A program made the position numbers and the translations under genes. A stretch of DNA of 64,000 bases from contig NZ_JAZHSB010000001.1 of NCBI RefSeq assembly GCF_036924715.1, forward strand, positions 4,021,001-4,085,000, given 5' to 3'. Within the stretch, counting starts at the first letter, position 1; each line of letters starts with the position of its first letter. The DNA is from Bradyrhizobium sp. AZCC 1721. Lineage in GTDB: Bacteria; Pseudomonadota; Alphaproteobacteria; Rhizobiales; Xanthobacteraceae. The notes beneath the pieces were generated by a model. That model did not search any database, had not been told where the DNA came from, and was given only the letters and a program-made list of their open reading frames with translations. This document shows positions 25,798-36,072 of this stretch, piece by piece.

Positions 25798-25918
25798 CGA
25801 GCCTACACCTTACGATCTCGTGAAGACCGCAAGACTACCGGACGCTGTATTTAGGCCGCTAGCGGAACGAATGCAGAAACTTGAGGAAATGCGCGCCGGC
25901 CGGCGTTACAATCAGGTC

Positions 25919-26167
25919 ATGAGACTTGCGGCCTGCCTCCTATTTGCTTTGGCGACGTCGGCATCCGCTGTCGCAGCGGCTGAACAATGCCGCTTCATCG
26001 AAGCAAAAGCAGAGCGCGAAGCGTGCTATCAGCGCCAGGACGTTGCGCGGGCCGCCCGGCAAAAGGCTAATGAGGACCGGCAGGTACAGCAAAAGCCGTA
26101 TGAGCCGATGGCCCAGGAGGATGCTCAGCTCGCCAAATCCCTGCGCAGCATTTGCCGGGGCTGCTAG
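25919..26167 (+). CDS. Small secreted hypothetical protein
   Basis: 82 residues. The ATG at 25919 gives a classic signal peptide (MRLAACLLFALATSASAVAA). The mature protein (about 60 residues) has four cysteines, in EQCRFIEAKAEREACYQRQ and the C-terminal LRSICRGC, and is otherwise charged and helical. An alternative upstream start at 25871 would hide the signal peptide. No function is known. The gene starts about 120 bases after the divergent comEC start, and the two may share a promoter region. Confidence 0.6.
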   Translation: MRLAACLLFALATSASAVAAAEQCRFIEAKAEREACYQRQDVARAARQKANEDRQVQQKPYEPMAQEDAQLAKSLRSICRGC

Positions 26168-26460
26168 GCCGATCCTGAGGCGCCGCGGGTGCGAGGCCAT
26201 CACGCTTAACGCAGCGCCCGTCGCGACCGACCGCTACTCAAAACGTAACCGTCCGGCCTGCGTTGTGTTGCCGCTGCTCTTCCCCCGGAGCCACCATCCA
26301 ATCCGGGCAGCTCACCGGCAGGAACGCGCTCTTGAAAGCACTCTTGCAAGTGCGCCGCGGCAGGATGCAGACTGTGTGCGCGGGATCAGGTGTCAACGTC
26401 TACGGTTCTCAGCTCGACTGGAATTCCCGGTCGCGCTCAGAATGAGAGGAGCATGACGCC

Positions 26461-26643
26461 ATGCGAGAAACCGAAATCCACGACTATGCGCGGCAGTTAC
26501 TGGAAGCTCATGGCGCCAAGGCCATTGCGGAAGCTGCCCAGAATGCCATCGAACTCGAGGCAAAAGGCGAGGTCGAACTGGCCAGAACCTGGCGGCATAT
26601 CGAAGACGCGATGAAGATGATGCGTGGTCCCCACCAAAGCTGA
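26461..26643 (+). CDS. Conserved hypothetical small protein (60 aa)
   Basis: 60 residues, MRETEIHDYARQLLEAHGAK at the start and WRHIEDAMKMMRGPHQS at the end, preceded by GAGAGGAGC. It is a charged two-helix protein without signal peptide. I recall near-identical DYARQLLEAHGDKAIAEAA...MRGPHQS proteins as multi-copy genes in Bradyrhizobium, possibly regulatory or stress-related, but no function is established. It precedes glnA by 115 bases. The 290 bases before it hold no gene that I can see. Confidence 0.7.
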   Translation: MRETEIHDYARQLLEAHGAKAIAEAAQNAIELEAKGEVELARTWRHIEDAMKMMRGPHQS

Positions 26644-26758
26644 GATTGCCGGCGCGGCAACGCAGAACGTGGGCCAGGAGCCGTCGCAAGTCGCTTCGCC
26701 ACGGCTGAATGGCATCGCAACGTCCAAGATGCGGCTCTCCGTTACAGGAGTTGAAGCC

Positions 26759-28189
26759 ATGTTTCCGAAGTGTGCGACAGCCGAAGATCTCGTGAAGGCG
26801 ATCAAAGACGAGAAGGTGCAGATGATCGATCTGCGCTTTACCGACTTGCCCGGGGTGTGGCAGCATTTTTCCGTCCCACCGGGTGCAGCGAGTATCGATG
26901 CTCTCAGCGAAGGCATTGGGTTCGACGGCTCGTCCATCCGCGGCTTTCAGGAAATTCAGGAAAGCGACATGCTGGTCGTGCCGGACCCGGCCACGGCCTT
27001 TCTCGACCCGTATTCCCCTGTGTCCACCCTGGTCCTGATCTGCAACATCAGGGACCCCGTGACCGGTCAACCCTATAGCCGTGACGCCCGTTACATCGCC
27101 CAGAAGGCCGAAACGAACCTGAAAGGTACCGGCCTCGCCGATACGAGTTACTTCGGCCCGGAGGCGGAGTTCTTTGTGTTCGACGAGGTGCGCTACGGGC
27201 AGGGCATCAATCATGCCTTCCACGAAATCGATTCCAGTGAAGGCAGCTGGAATACCGGCGCGGAGGAAGAGCCGAATCTGGGCCACAAGCCGCGCCCCAA
27301 GGAAGGATATTTTCCCGTTCCGCCGACCGATAGCATGCAGGCTCTCCGCACCGAAATGGTGCTGACAATGGAGCAGCTGGGCATCCAGATCGAGGCCCAT
27401 CACCATGAAGTCGCGACCGGCGGCCAGAACGAGATCGACATGCGTTTCACTACGCTCACCCGCATGGCGGACAATCTGATGATCTACAAATACGTGGTGA
27501 AGAACACCGCCCGCGAGCACGGCAAGACCGCGACGTTCATGCCGAAGCCGCTGTTCGAGGACAACGCCTCGGGAATGCACGTTCACCAGTCCCTGTGGAA
27601 GGGCGAGACCAATCTGTTCTACGACAAGGGCGACTATGCCGAATTGAGCCAGCTCGGCCGCTACTACATCGGCGGCCTGTTGACCCACGCCTGGGCGTTG
27701 TGTGCGCTTTGCGCCCCCACAACGAATTCTTATCGGCGTCTGGTGCCCGGCTATGAGGCTCCGATCAATCTGGTCTATTCCCAGCGCAATCGCTCAGCCT
27801 GCTGCCGGATTCCGATGTATTCGCCGAACCCGCGGGCAAAGCGGGTTGAATTTCGCTCGCCGGATCCCTCCTGCAATCCCTATCTGGCCTTTGCCGCGAT
27901 GCTGATGGCCGGTCTCGACGGCATCATCAGCCGGATCGATCCAGGCAGCCCGATCGACAAGAACCTTTATGACCTGCCGCCCGCCGAGGCGAAGAACGTG
28001 AGGTCGACACCAGGGTCGCTGGATCAGGCGCTTGACGCGCTCGATCGCGATCACGCCTTCCTGCTCCGTAACGACGTGTTCACCGAGGACGTGATCGAGA
28101 CTTGGCTCGACTACAAGCGGAAGAAAGAGGTCGATCCAATCCGGCTGCGCCCTCATCCATATGAGTTCCATTTGTATTACGACATCTAA
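26759..28189 (+). CDS. glnA: Glutamine synthetase, type I
   Basis: 476 residues from the ATG at 26759 (AGGAG just upstream). It condenses glutamate, ammonia and ATP to glutamine in the cytoplasm. GSI landmarks are GFDGSSIRGFQEIQESDM, FGPEAEFFVFD, HHHEVATGGQNEID, KPLFEDNASGMHVHQS and NRSACCRIP. Tyr404 in KNLYDLPPAEAK corresponds to the adenylylated Tyr397 of E. coli, so GlnE control is expected. The opening MFPKCATAEDLVKAIKDEKV differs from the usual MKTAKDVLK start of the main rhizobial glnA, and no glnB precedes it, so it may be a second copy. It heads a run with two sugar-phosphate enzymes. Confidence 0.93.
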   Translation: MFPKCATAEDLVKAIKDEKVQMIDLRFTDLPGVWQHFSVPPGAASIDALSEGIGFDGSSIRGFQEIQESDMLVVPDPATAFLDPYSPVSTLVLICNIRDPVTGQPYSRDARYIAQKAETNLKGTGLADTSYFGPEAEFFVFDEVRYGQGINHAFHEIDSSEGSWNTGAEEEPNLGHKPRPKEGYFPVPPTDSMQALRTEMVLTMEQLGIQIEAHHHEVATGGQNEIDMRFTTLTRMADNLMIYKYVVKNTAREHGKTATFMPKPLFEDNASGMHVHQSLWKGETNLFYDKGDYAELSQLGRYYIGGLLTHAWALCALCAPTTNSYRRLVPGYEAPINLVYSQRNRSACCRIPMYSPNPRAKRVEFRSPDPSCNPYLAFAAMLMAGLDGIISRIDPGSPIDKNLYDLPPAEAKNVRSTPGSLDQALDALDRDHAFLLRNDVFTEDVIETWLDYKRKKEVDPIRLRPHPYEFHLYYDI

Positions 28190-28440
28190 GATGTGAACTC
28201 ATCCGCAGGCATGCGCGGATTTCGGCTTCAGTGGGTCTGGAAAACCGCCAAAATGGACTCGTGCCGCGCAACAATTGCCATTGCTACTCGCTCAGCTCGC
28301 GGCGAGCCGAGGCGCCGTGACTTCGGGTGGAACCTATTGCAACATGACACGTTCTCTCCGCCCAATGCGCAGCGCCGTTGCCCCGGCGCAGCGAGCGCCG
28401 AGGCGGAGGCGTTGCGTTGCACCGGTCGGAGGGAACGCTC

Positions 28441-29586
28441 ATGAGACTTACCCTTTCCGTCATCAAGGCTGACATAGGCTCCGTCGGCGGCCACACGAAA
28501 CCGTCCACACGCATGATGGCGGCTGTCGAGGGCGAGGTCGCGAAGGCGATCTGCGATGGCCTGCTGATCGACGGTTTCGTCTGCCACACCGGCGACGACA
28601 TTGCGATCATCATGACGCACACACGAGGCGAAGGGAGCTCCGAGGTCCATCAACTTGCCTGGAAGGCGTTCCTCGCGGCCACCTCGGTCGCGAAAACCTC
28701 CGGGCTTTATGGTGCCGGCCAGGATCTTCTCGTCGACGCACCGTCCGGAAACGTCCGCGGCGCCGGCCCGGGCGTCGCCGAGCTCAGCTTCGACCACAGC
28801 CTCTCGGGCACGAGACCTGCGGAGTCCTTCATGGTGTTCGCCGCCGACAAATGCGGCCCCGGCGCCTACAACCTGCCGCTCTACCTCGCCTTTGCCGATC
28901 CCATGTATTGCGCCGGGCTGATGCTGCCCCCAATGATTAAGGGATTCCGTTTCCATGTCATCGACATGGACAACACGGCCGGCGACAGCGTGATCGAACT
29001 CGACGCGCCCGCGGACGGCTACCACATTGCCGCCCTGCTCCGCGACAACGAGCGCTTTGGCATTGATCGCATCGTTTCCCGGACCCATGGCGAGGTCGCC
29101 GTCGCCGTTTCGGCGCAGCGTCTTCACGCGATCGCAGGCAAGTACACCGGCAAGGACGATCCGGTCGCGATCGTCAGGAACCAGGGGATTTTCCCGGCGC
29201 CTGAAGAAATCGTCTCGCCGTTCGCGAAGGCGCACTTCGTAGGCGGCGATGCGCGCGGTTCGCACGTGATGCCGCTCATGCCGGTGCCAATTAACACACC
29301 GGTGACAGGCATGTACTGCCTCCCGATCGTTTCCTGCGCCGGCTTTTCGATCGACAAGGATGGCCGCTTCTCCGAGTCCTATACCGATTTCTTCGACAAT
29401 CCGGCGTGGGACGAGGTCCGCCGGCGCGCCCAGCGCAAGGCAATCGAGATGCGCAACCAGGGCTGGTCCGGTGCCGCAATGCTGCCCTATTCCGAGCTGG
29501 AGTATGGTGGCTTCCGCGACACCGTGTCCTCACTGCTGAAGCGCTTTCAGTTGCGCAAGGAGCGAAAGCCGGAAGCGGCCGAGTAA
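28441..29586 (+). CDS. Bifunctional fructose-1,6-bisphosphate aldolase/phosphatase (class V, archaeal type)
   Basis: 381 residues from the ATG at 28441, which follows GGAGGG. This family, best known in archaea and deep-branching bacteria, makes fructose 6-phosphate from triose phosphates in one enzyme. Diagnostic stretches are LSVIKADIGSVGGHTKPS (metal-binding Asp/His), HTGDDIAIIMTHTRGE, GLYGAGQDLL, SGNVRGAGPGVAE and GPGAYNLPLYLAFADP. The Schiff-base Lys and partner Tyr appear conserved in GKYTGKDDPVAIVR (about Tyr235 and Lys238). It is followed 21 bases later by a PPi-type phosphofructokinase, so together they could run the F6P/FBP step in both directions. Confidence 0.92.
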   Translation: MRLTLSVIKADIGSVGGHTKPSTRMMAAVEGEVAKAICDGLLIDGFVCHTGDDIAIIMTHTRGEGSSEVHQLAWKAFLAATSVAKTSGLYGAGQDLLVDAPSGNVRGAGPGVAELSFDHSLSGTRPAESFMVFAADKCGPGAYNLPLYLAFADPMYCAGLMLPPMIKGFRFHVIDMDNTAGDSVIELDAPADGYHIAALLRDNERFGIDRIVSRTHGEVAVAVSAQRLHAIAGKYTGKDDPVAIVRNQGIFPAPEEIVSPFAKAHFVGGDARGSHVMPLMPVPINTPVTGMYCLPIVSCAGFSIDKDGRFSESYTDFFDNPAWDEVRRRAQRKAIEMRNQGWSGAAMLPYSELEYGGFRDTVSSLLKRFQLRKERKPEAAE

Positions 29587-29607
29587 GGGATCGCCTGCGA
29601 GGTGGGT

Positions 29608-30795
29608 ATGGCAAAAAGGCGTATCGGCATTCTCACGGGCGGCGGCGACGTTCCCGGCCTCAACGCTGTTATCAAGAGCGTGACCTATCGCGGCAGCGAG
29701 AACGACATCGAGGTCGTCGGCCTCCGCCGTGGTTGGGAGGCCCTCACGCACGTAAACCTCGAGGACCCGGCCAGCAGGTCCCACTACATCATCCCGCTGA
29801 ACCGTGACAACACGCGCACCATAGACCGGAGCGGCGGCACCATGCTGCACTCGAGCCGCACCAATCCGTCCAAGATGAAGAAGCTGCCGGATCATCTCGT
29901 CGGCAAGGACTTTCCAGCCTCGCTCAGCACGAAGGGCGGCATCGCAACCAAGACGTGGGACGTTACTACCCAGGTGCTGGCTAACCTCTCTGGGCTCGGC
30001 ATCGAGCACCTGATCGCCATCGGCGGCGACGACACGCTGAGTTACGCAGCCAAGCTCAACGAACTCGGTGTCAAGATCATCGCCATTCCGAAGACCATGG
30101 ACAACGACGTCCGCAACACCGAGTATTGCATCGGCTTCTCGACCGCGATCACCCGCGCCAGCGACGCCATCCAGCGGCAGCGCACCACGGTCGGTTCGCA
30201 CGAGCGAATCGGCATCTTCCGCGTCTTTGGCCGCGATGCCGGATTTACAGCGCTCTATACCGCGTACGCCACCTCGATCCGGTGCGTCATACCGGAGTAC
30301 AAGTTCGATCTCGACAAGCTGATCCGGTTGCTCGTCGAGGAGAAGCGCGCCAACCCGAGCAACTACGCGCTGGTCGTGCTCAGCGAGGGCGCCGCGTGGG
30401 AGGGCTACGAGGTGCAGGAATACGGCGAGCCGGATGCCTACGGCCATCGCAAGAAGGCGAGTGTGGCGGAATCGTTCGCCGACGAGATCAAGCGGCGCGT
30501 CGGCGAGGAGACGATCACGTCTGACCTCACCTACGACCTGCGATCTGGCAATCCGGACTTCATCGACAAGCTCGTGGCCCTGACTTTCGGTAACATGGCC
30601 TACGATGCCATCCTGGAAGGCAAGACCGGCCGCATGTCGGCGCTGGTGGAGGGGCGCTACGACCTCGTGCCCATCCCTGACGCCAAGCTCGGGCCGCGCA
30701 AATTGGACGTCGCCAGCACGTACAACACGGAGCGCTACCGCCCCATCTACGGCAATAAGCGAGGGCTGCCGATCTTTCTCACCCGCGCGTCATAG
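29608..30795 (+). CDS. Pyrophosphate-type 6-phosphofructokinase
   Basis: 395 residues from the ATG at 29608, chosen over a GTG six bases upstream because GAGG is then at normal distance. It interconverts fructose 6-phosphate and fructose 1,6-bisphosphate. GGGDVPGLNAVIK is the N-terminal signature. The phosphoryl-donor motif is GGDDT (residues 139-143), with Asp where ATP enzymes have Gly, and IPKTMDND replaces PGTIDND (Lys162). Both changes mark PPi dependence and reversibility. RTTVGSHERIGIFRVFGRDAG is also typical. It ends ten bases before a convergent SnoaL-like gene. Confidence 0.92.
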   Translation: MAKRRIGILTGGGDVPGLNAVIKSVTYRGSENDIEVVGLRRGWEALTHVNLEDPASRSHYIIPLNRDNTRTIDRSGGTMLHSSRTNPSKMKKLPDHLVGKDFPASLSTKGGIATKTWDVTTQVLANLSGLGIEHLIAIGGDDTLSYAAKLNELGVKIIAIPKTMDNDVRNTEYCIGFSTAITRASDAIQRQRTTVGSHERIGIFRVFGRDAGFTALYTAYATSIRCVIPEYKFDLDKLIRLLVEEKRANPSNYALVVLSEGAAWEGYEVQEYGEPDAYGHRKKASVAESFADEIKRRVGEETITSDLTYDLRSGNPDFIDKLVALTFGNMAYDAILEGKTGRMSALVEGRYDLVPIPDAKLGPRKLDVASTYNTERYRPIYGNKRGLPIFLTRAS

Positions 30796-30805
30796 GGTGG
30801 CAGGC

Positions 30806-31198
30806 CTACGGCTCGATCAGCGGGGTCTTGGACGAGACATGATGGCTGACGATCTTCCAGTCGTCGTCCTCGCGAAGGATCACCCAGGTGATTTTGACCG
30901 ACAGCGGCGAGACCTCTTCGCCGAGATCGAAATTCGCGATTCCGGCGAAATTGATCAGATCGGAGCTGACCTGCGCGATCATCACATCCGTGAACTGCAC
31001 CGTTGGCGCACGCCAGCGTGGAAGCGCATTGAAATAGGCTACAACGCCTTCACTGCCGCGATAGAGCGTGGGGTTCGATCCGTAAAAGAGCGCGTGTCGC
31101 GAATAAAGCGCAGCAAGCGCGTCTGCGTCGAGCTTGCGGAACGCCGCCGACCATGTCTCGATGATGGTGGATACCGCGTCGTCGGCCGCGCTTTGCAC
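30806..31198 (-). CDS. SnoaL-like/NTF2-fold protein
   Basis: 130 residues from a GTG at 31198, eight bases after the glnS stop, with GTGAGG as ribosome-binding site. An ATG at 31252 would overlap glnS by 47 bases. Features are AVSTIIETWSAAFRKLDADALAALYSRHALFYGS and a terminal ITWVILREDDDWKIVSHHVS, the typical SnoaL_3/calcium-calmodulin-associated NTF2-like fold of small enzymes or ligand-binding proteins. The role is unknown. It is likely co-transcribed with glnS. Confidence 0.75.
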   Translation of the reverse strand: MQSAADDAVSTIIETWSAAFRKLDADALAALYSRHALFYGSNPTLYRGSEGVVAYFNALPRWRAPTVQFTDVMIAQVSSDLINFAGIANFDLGEEVSPLSVKITWVILREDDDWKIVSHHVSSKTPLIEP

Positions 31199-31205
31199 CG
31201 TCGCC

Positions 31206-32888
31206 TCACCCCTTCCCGCCAACTTCCTTGGCAAAGGTGTCGCGCAGCCCAATGGTGCGGTTGAACACCGGCTTGCCCGGCGCGGAATCCTTGTCGCGCA
31301 CGAAATAGCCCTGCCGTTCGAACTGCATCACCTCGCCGGAGTTGTCTGATGCGACCAACGGCTCGACCCGCGCCCCAGGCATCACTTCCAGCGATTCCGG
31401 ACTGAGGTCGGCGGCGAAATTCGCGGCACTCGGGCTCGGATTCGAGAAGAGCTGATTGTAGACGCGCACTTCCGCCGGCACCGAATCCTTGGCCGATAGC
31501 CAGTGCATGGTGGCCTTTACCTTGCGGCCGTCAGGGGCGTTGCCGCCCTTGGTCGCGGGATCGTAGGTGCAGCGCAGTTCGATCACTTCGCCCGCGTCGT
31601 TCTTGATGACGCCGGTGCATTTCACAAAGTAGGCGTAGCGCAGCCGCACCTCGTTGCCCGGCGACAGGCGGAAGAATTTTTTGGGCGGGTTCTCCATGAA
31701 ATCGTCGTGCTCGATATAGAGCTCGCGCCCGAACGAGATTTTGCGCGTGCCCGCGGCCGGATCGTCGGGATGGTTGACAGCCTCGAGCTCCTCGGTCTGC
31801 CCTTCCGGATAATTCTCGATGACGACTTTCAGCGGCCGCAGTACCGCCATCCGCCGCTGCGCCGTCTTGTTGAGGTGCTCGCGAATGCAGAATTCCAGCA
31901 TGCCGACATCGACCACGCTGTTGGCTTTCGCCACCCCGATGCGCTTGACGAATTCGCGCACCGCGGCCGGCGGCACGCCGCGCCGTTTCAATCCCGCGAT
32001 CGTCGGCATGCGCGGATCGTCCCAGCCGGAGACATGGCCGTCGCGCACGAGCTGCGTCAGCACGCGCTTCGACAAGAGCGTGTAAGTCAGATTGAGGCGG
32101 GCGAATTCGTACTGCCGCGGCTTTGACGGCACCGGCAGCTTGTCCAGCAGCCACTCATAGAGCGGCCGGTGGTCCTCGAATTCCAGCGTGCAGATCGAAT
32201 GCGTGATGCCTTCGATGGCGTCCGACTGGCCGTGAGCGTAGTCGTAGCTCGGATAGATCGACCATTTGGTGCCGGTGCGCGGATGCTCGGCATGGAGGAT
32301 GCGGTAGAGCACGGGGTCGCGCAGGTTGATGTTGCCGGCCGCCATGTCGATCTTGGCCCGCAGCACGCGGCTGCCGTTCGGAAACTCGCCGGCCTTCATG
32401 CGTCGGAAGAGGTCGAGGTTTTCCTCCATCGTGCGACCACGGAACGGCGAGTTCTTGCCGGGTTCCGTCAGCGTGCCGCGGTTGGTACGGATTTCCTCCT
32501 GCGACTGGTCATCGACATAGGCGTCGCCCGCTTTGATCAGGCCCTCCGCCCAGTCATACAGACGATCGAAATAGTCGGAGGCGTAATAGAGGTCGGTTCC
32601 CCAGTCGTAGCCGAGCCAATGCACGTCGGCCTGGATGGAATCGATGTATTCCTGCTCTTCCTTGGTCGGGTTGGTGTCGTCGAAGCGCAGATGACACTTG
32701 CCTCCGAACTCCTGCGCGATGCCAAAATTGAGGGCAATCGACTTGGCATGGCCGATATGCAGATAGCCGTTCGGCTCCGGCGGAAATCGGGTCACGATCC
32801 GGCTGTGCTTTTTGGAAGAGAGATCGGCCTGGACGATGTCGCGGATGAAATCGCGCCCCGCCTCTGCCGTTACCGGTTCTGTGGTCAT
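31206..32888 (-). CDS. glnS: Glutaminyl-tRNA synthetase
   Basis: 560 residues, class I. The HIGH motif is PEPNGYLHIGHAKSI (about 36-50) and the KMSKS equivalent is YTLLSKRVL. The GlnRS-specific DDTNPTKEEQEYIDSI and the C-terminal anticodon-binding beta-barrels (FFRLSPGNEVRLRYAYFVKC, GNAPDGRKVKATMHWLSA) are present. It charges tRNA-Gln directly. Many alphaproteobacteria instead form Gln-tRNA with GatCAB, so this copy would work alongside or instead of that route. It is divergent from gltX with about 140 bases between starts. Confidence 0.96.
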   Translation of the reverse strand: MTTEPVTAEAGRDFIRDIVQADLSSKKHSRIVTRFPPEPNGYLHIGHAKSIALNFGIAQEFGGKCHLRFDDTNPTKEEQEYIDSIQADVHWLGYDWGTDLYYASDYFDRLYDWAEGLIKAGDAYVDDQSQEEIRTNRGTLTEPGKNSPFRGRTMEENLDLFRRMKAGEFPNGSRVLRAKIDMAAGNINLRDPVLYRILHAEHPRTGTKWSIYPSYDYAHGQSDAIEGITHSICTLEFEDHRPLYEWLLDKLPVPSKPRQYEFARLNLTYTLLSKRVLTQLVRDGHVSGWDDPRMPTIAGLKRRGVPPAAVREFVKRIGVAKANSVVDVGMLEFCIREHLNKTAQRRMAVLRPLKVVIENYPEGQTEELEAVNHPDDPAAGTRKISFGRELYIEHDDFMENPPKKFFRLSPGNEVRLRYAYFVKCTGVIKNDAGEVIELRCTYDPATKGGNAPDGRKVKATMHWLSAKDSVPAEVRVYNQLFSNPSPSAANFAADLSPESLEVMPGARVEPLVASDNSGEVMQFERQGYFVRDKDSAPGKPVFNRTIGLRDTFAKEVGGKG

Positions 32889-33028
32889 CCTGAGTTCCTG
32901 TTAGGGATTGGCGAACCTTCTGCCAAATTCGCCCCTGTGAGCCAAGCCCACTTTGCCACCGGCCCGGGCTTTAGTTATGAACCGTTCCTGCTATACACCA
33001 CCGCCGTTCACCGCTCACGTGCTTGGTA

Positions 33029-34453
33029 ATGACCGATTCCGTCGTCACACGCTTCGCCCCTTCGCCCACCGGCTTCCTCCATATCGGAGGCGCCCGGACC
33101 GCGCTGTTCAACTGGCTCTATGCCAAGAAGCGCGGCGGCAAGATGCTGCTGCGGATCGAGGACACCGACCGCGAGCGCTCCACGGAAGCCGCCATCGCCG
33201 CGATCCTTGACGGGCTGAAATGGCTCGAGCTTGATTGGGACGACGACGTCATCTACCAGTACAGCCGCGCCGCAAGGCATCGCGAGGTCGCCGAGTCCCT
33301 GCTCGCCAGCGGCAATGCCTATCGTTGCTATGCCACTGCGGAGGAGCTGACCGCGATGCGCGAGAAGGCGCGCGCGGAGGGCCGCACCCGCCTCTATGAC
33401 GGGATGTGGCGGGATCGTGATCCGGGAGAAGCGCCCGCCGGCATGAAGCCGACCATTCGCCTGAAGGCCCCGCAGACCGGCGAGACCGTGATCGAGGATC
33501 AGGTGCAGGGCCGCGTGGTCTGGCAGAACGAAAACCTCGACGACCTCGTGCTGCTGCGTGGCGACGGCAATCCGACCTACATGTTGGCTGTCGTGGTCGA
33601 CGACCACGACATGGGCGTGACCCATGTCATCCGCGGCGATGATCATCTGATCAACGCCGCGCGCCAGAAACAGATCTATGATGCGCTTGGATGGGACATC
33701 CCGAACATGTCCCATATCCCGCTGATCCACGGGCCCGATGGTTCAAAACTGTCGAAGCGCCATGGCGCGCTTGGTGTCGATGCCTACCGCGCCATGGGAT
33801 ATCTGCCGGCGGCGCTGCGCAATTACCTGGTCCGGCTCGGCTGGAGCCATGGCGACCAGGAGATTTTCTCGACGCAGGAAATGATCGACGCGTTCGACCT
33901 GCCCGCGATCGGGCGCTCTGCTGCACGCTTCGATTTCGCCAAGCTGGAAAACCTCAACGGCCACTACATCCGCCACGCCGATGACGGCGCGCTGGTGGCC
34001 CAGTTCGAGAGCGTCTTGGACTATGTCCCCGACGGCGCCGAGCTGAAGGCAAAACTCAACGACACCACCCGCGCACAATTGCTGCGGGCGATGCCGAGCT
34101 TGAAAGAACGCGCCAAGACCTTGATCGAGCTGATCTCGGGCGCCTACTTCATCTTTGCCGACCGTCCGCTCCAGATCGAGCCGAAGGCCCTGGCTCTGCT
34201 GACGCCGGAAACCCGGGCGCTGATCGGCCAACTCCGCATCGCGCTGGAAACCGTGACCGACTGGCGCGCCGAGACCACCGAATCCGCCATGCGGAATTTC
34301 GCGGAGCAGAACAACCTCAAGCTCGGCGCCGTCGCCCAGCCACTTCGGGTGGCGCTGACCGGACGGACGACTTCGCCCGGCATTTTCGACGTTTTGGCGG
34401 TCCTGGAGCGGGAGGAATGCCTGGCCCGTCTGGGCGATCAAGCGGCCGGCTGA
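33029..34453 (+). CDS. gltX: Glutamyl-tRNA synthetase
   Basis: 474 residues from the ATG at 33029; a TTG six bases earlier is in frame but less likely. Class I motifs are RFAPSPTGFLHIGGARTALF (HIGH) and KLSKRHG at about 240-246 (KMSKS variant). The C-terminal anticodon-binding domain is all-helical, ending in VALTGRTTSPGIFDVLAVLERE. It charges tRNA-Glu, possibly also misacylating tRNA-Gln if GatCAB is used. It has normal bacterial length. gltA follows 160 bases downstream, which is a common pairing in Bradyrhizobium. Confidence 0.97.
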   Translation: MTDSVVTRFAPSPTGFLHIGGARTALFNWLYAKKRGGKMLLRIEDTDRERSTEAAIAAILDGLKWLELDWDDDVIYQYSRAARHREVAESLLASGNAYRCYATAEELTAMREKARAEGRTRLYDGMWRDRDPGEAPAGMKPTIRLKAPQTGETVIEDQVQGRVVWQNENLDDLVLLRGDGNPTYMLAVVVDDHDMGVTHVIRGDDHLINAARQKQIYDALGWDIPNMSHIPLIHGPDGSKLSKRHGALGVDAYRAMGYLPAALRNYLVRLGWSHGDQEIFSTQEMIDAFDLPAIGRSAARFDFAKLENLNGHYIRHADDGALVAQFESVLDYVPDGAELKAKLNDTTRAQLLRAMPSLKERAKTLIELISGAYFIFADRPLQIEPKALALLTPETRALIGQLRIALETVTDWRAETTESAMRNFAEQNNLKLGAVAQPLRVALTGRTTSPGIFDVLAVLEREECLARLGDQAAG

Positions 34454-34613
34454 GCCCCTACCATATGGGGGGCTGCGGCCATCTTGCAGTGCACAGGGCA
34501 ATAAGCTACGCCTTTGGCGCCGCTTCTAGACAGTCCGGCCTCTCTTGCTACTGCCTTACGAATGGCACCAAGGTCGGCCCGGTTTTTCGTAACGATTTCA
34601 TCGGGGATTCACG

Positions 34614-35918
<1,305 letters not shown>

Positions 35919-35944
35919 GCGACGTCGCTTACAAGACAGCTCGG

Positions 35945-35978
35945 AAAGCCGGATGCGATCGCCGCGTCCGGCTTTTTT
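35945..35978 (+). terminator. Intrinsic terminator after gltA
   Basis: GCCGGATGCG and CGCGTCCGGC pair (one G-T) around ATCGC, flanked by AAA on the left and six T on the right, 27 bases after the stop. Confidence 0.85.
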
Positions 35979-35986
35979 GCTTTTTC

Positions 35987-36068
35987 GTAGGATGAGTGGA
36001 GCGGAAGCGATACCCATCGCCGGTGTATGCCGCGATTGATGGGTATCGCTTCGCTCCACCCATCCTAC
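35987..36068. repeat. 82-bp long imperfect palindrome repeat
   Basis: Arms of about 31 bp, GTAGGATGAGTGGAGCGG... and ...CGCTCCACCCATCCTAC, are complementary apart from one mismatch and one indel. The GTAGGATG...GGAGCG...GCGATACCCATC pattern is a familiar multi-copy Bradyrhizobium intergenic palindrome. It separates the convergent gltA and lpxB genes and abuts the gltA terminator. Confidence 0.75.
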
Positions 36069-36072
36069 ATTC

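Noticed and set aside
28190..28440. Gap between glnA and the FBP aldolase/phosphatase as a possible regulatory RNA
   Set aside because: Only a 6-bp stem (ATCCGC/GCGGAT) is visible and no T-run or conserved aptamer was recognised.
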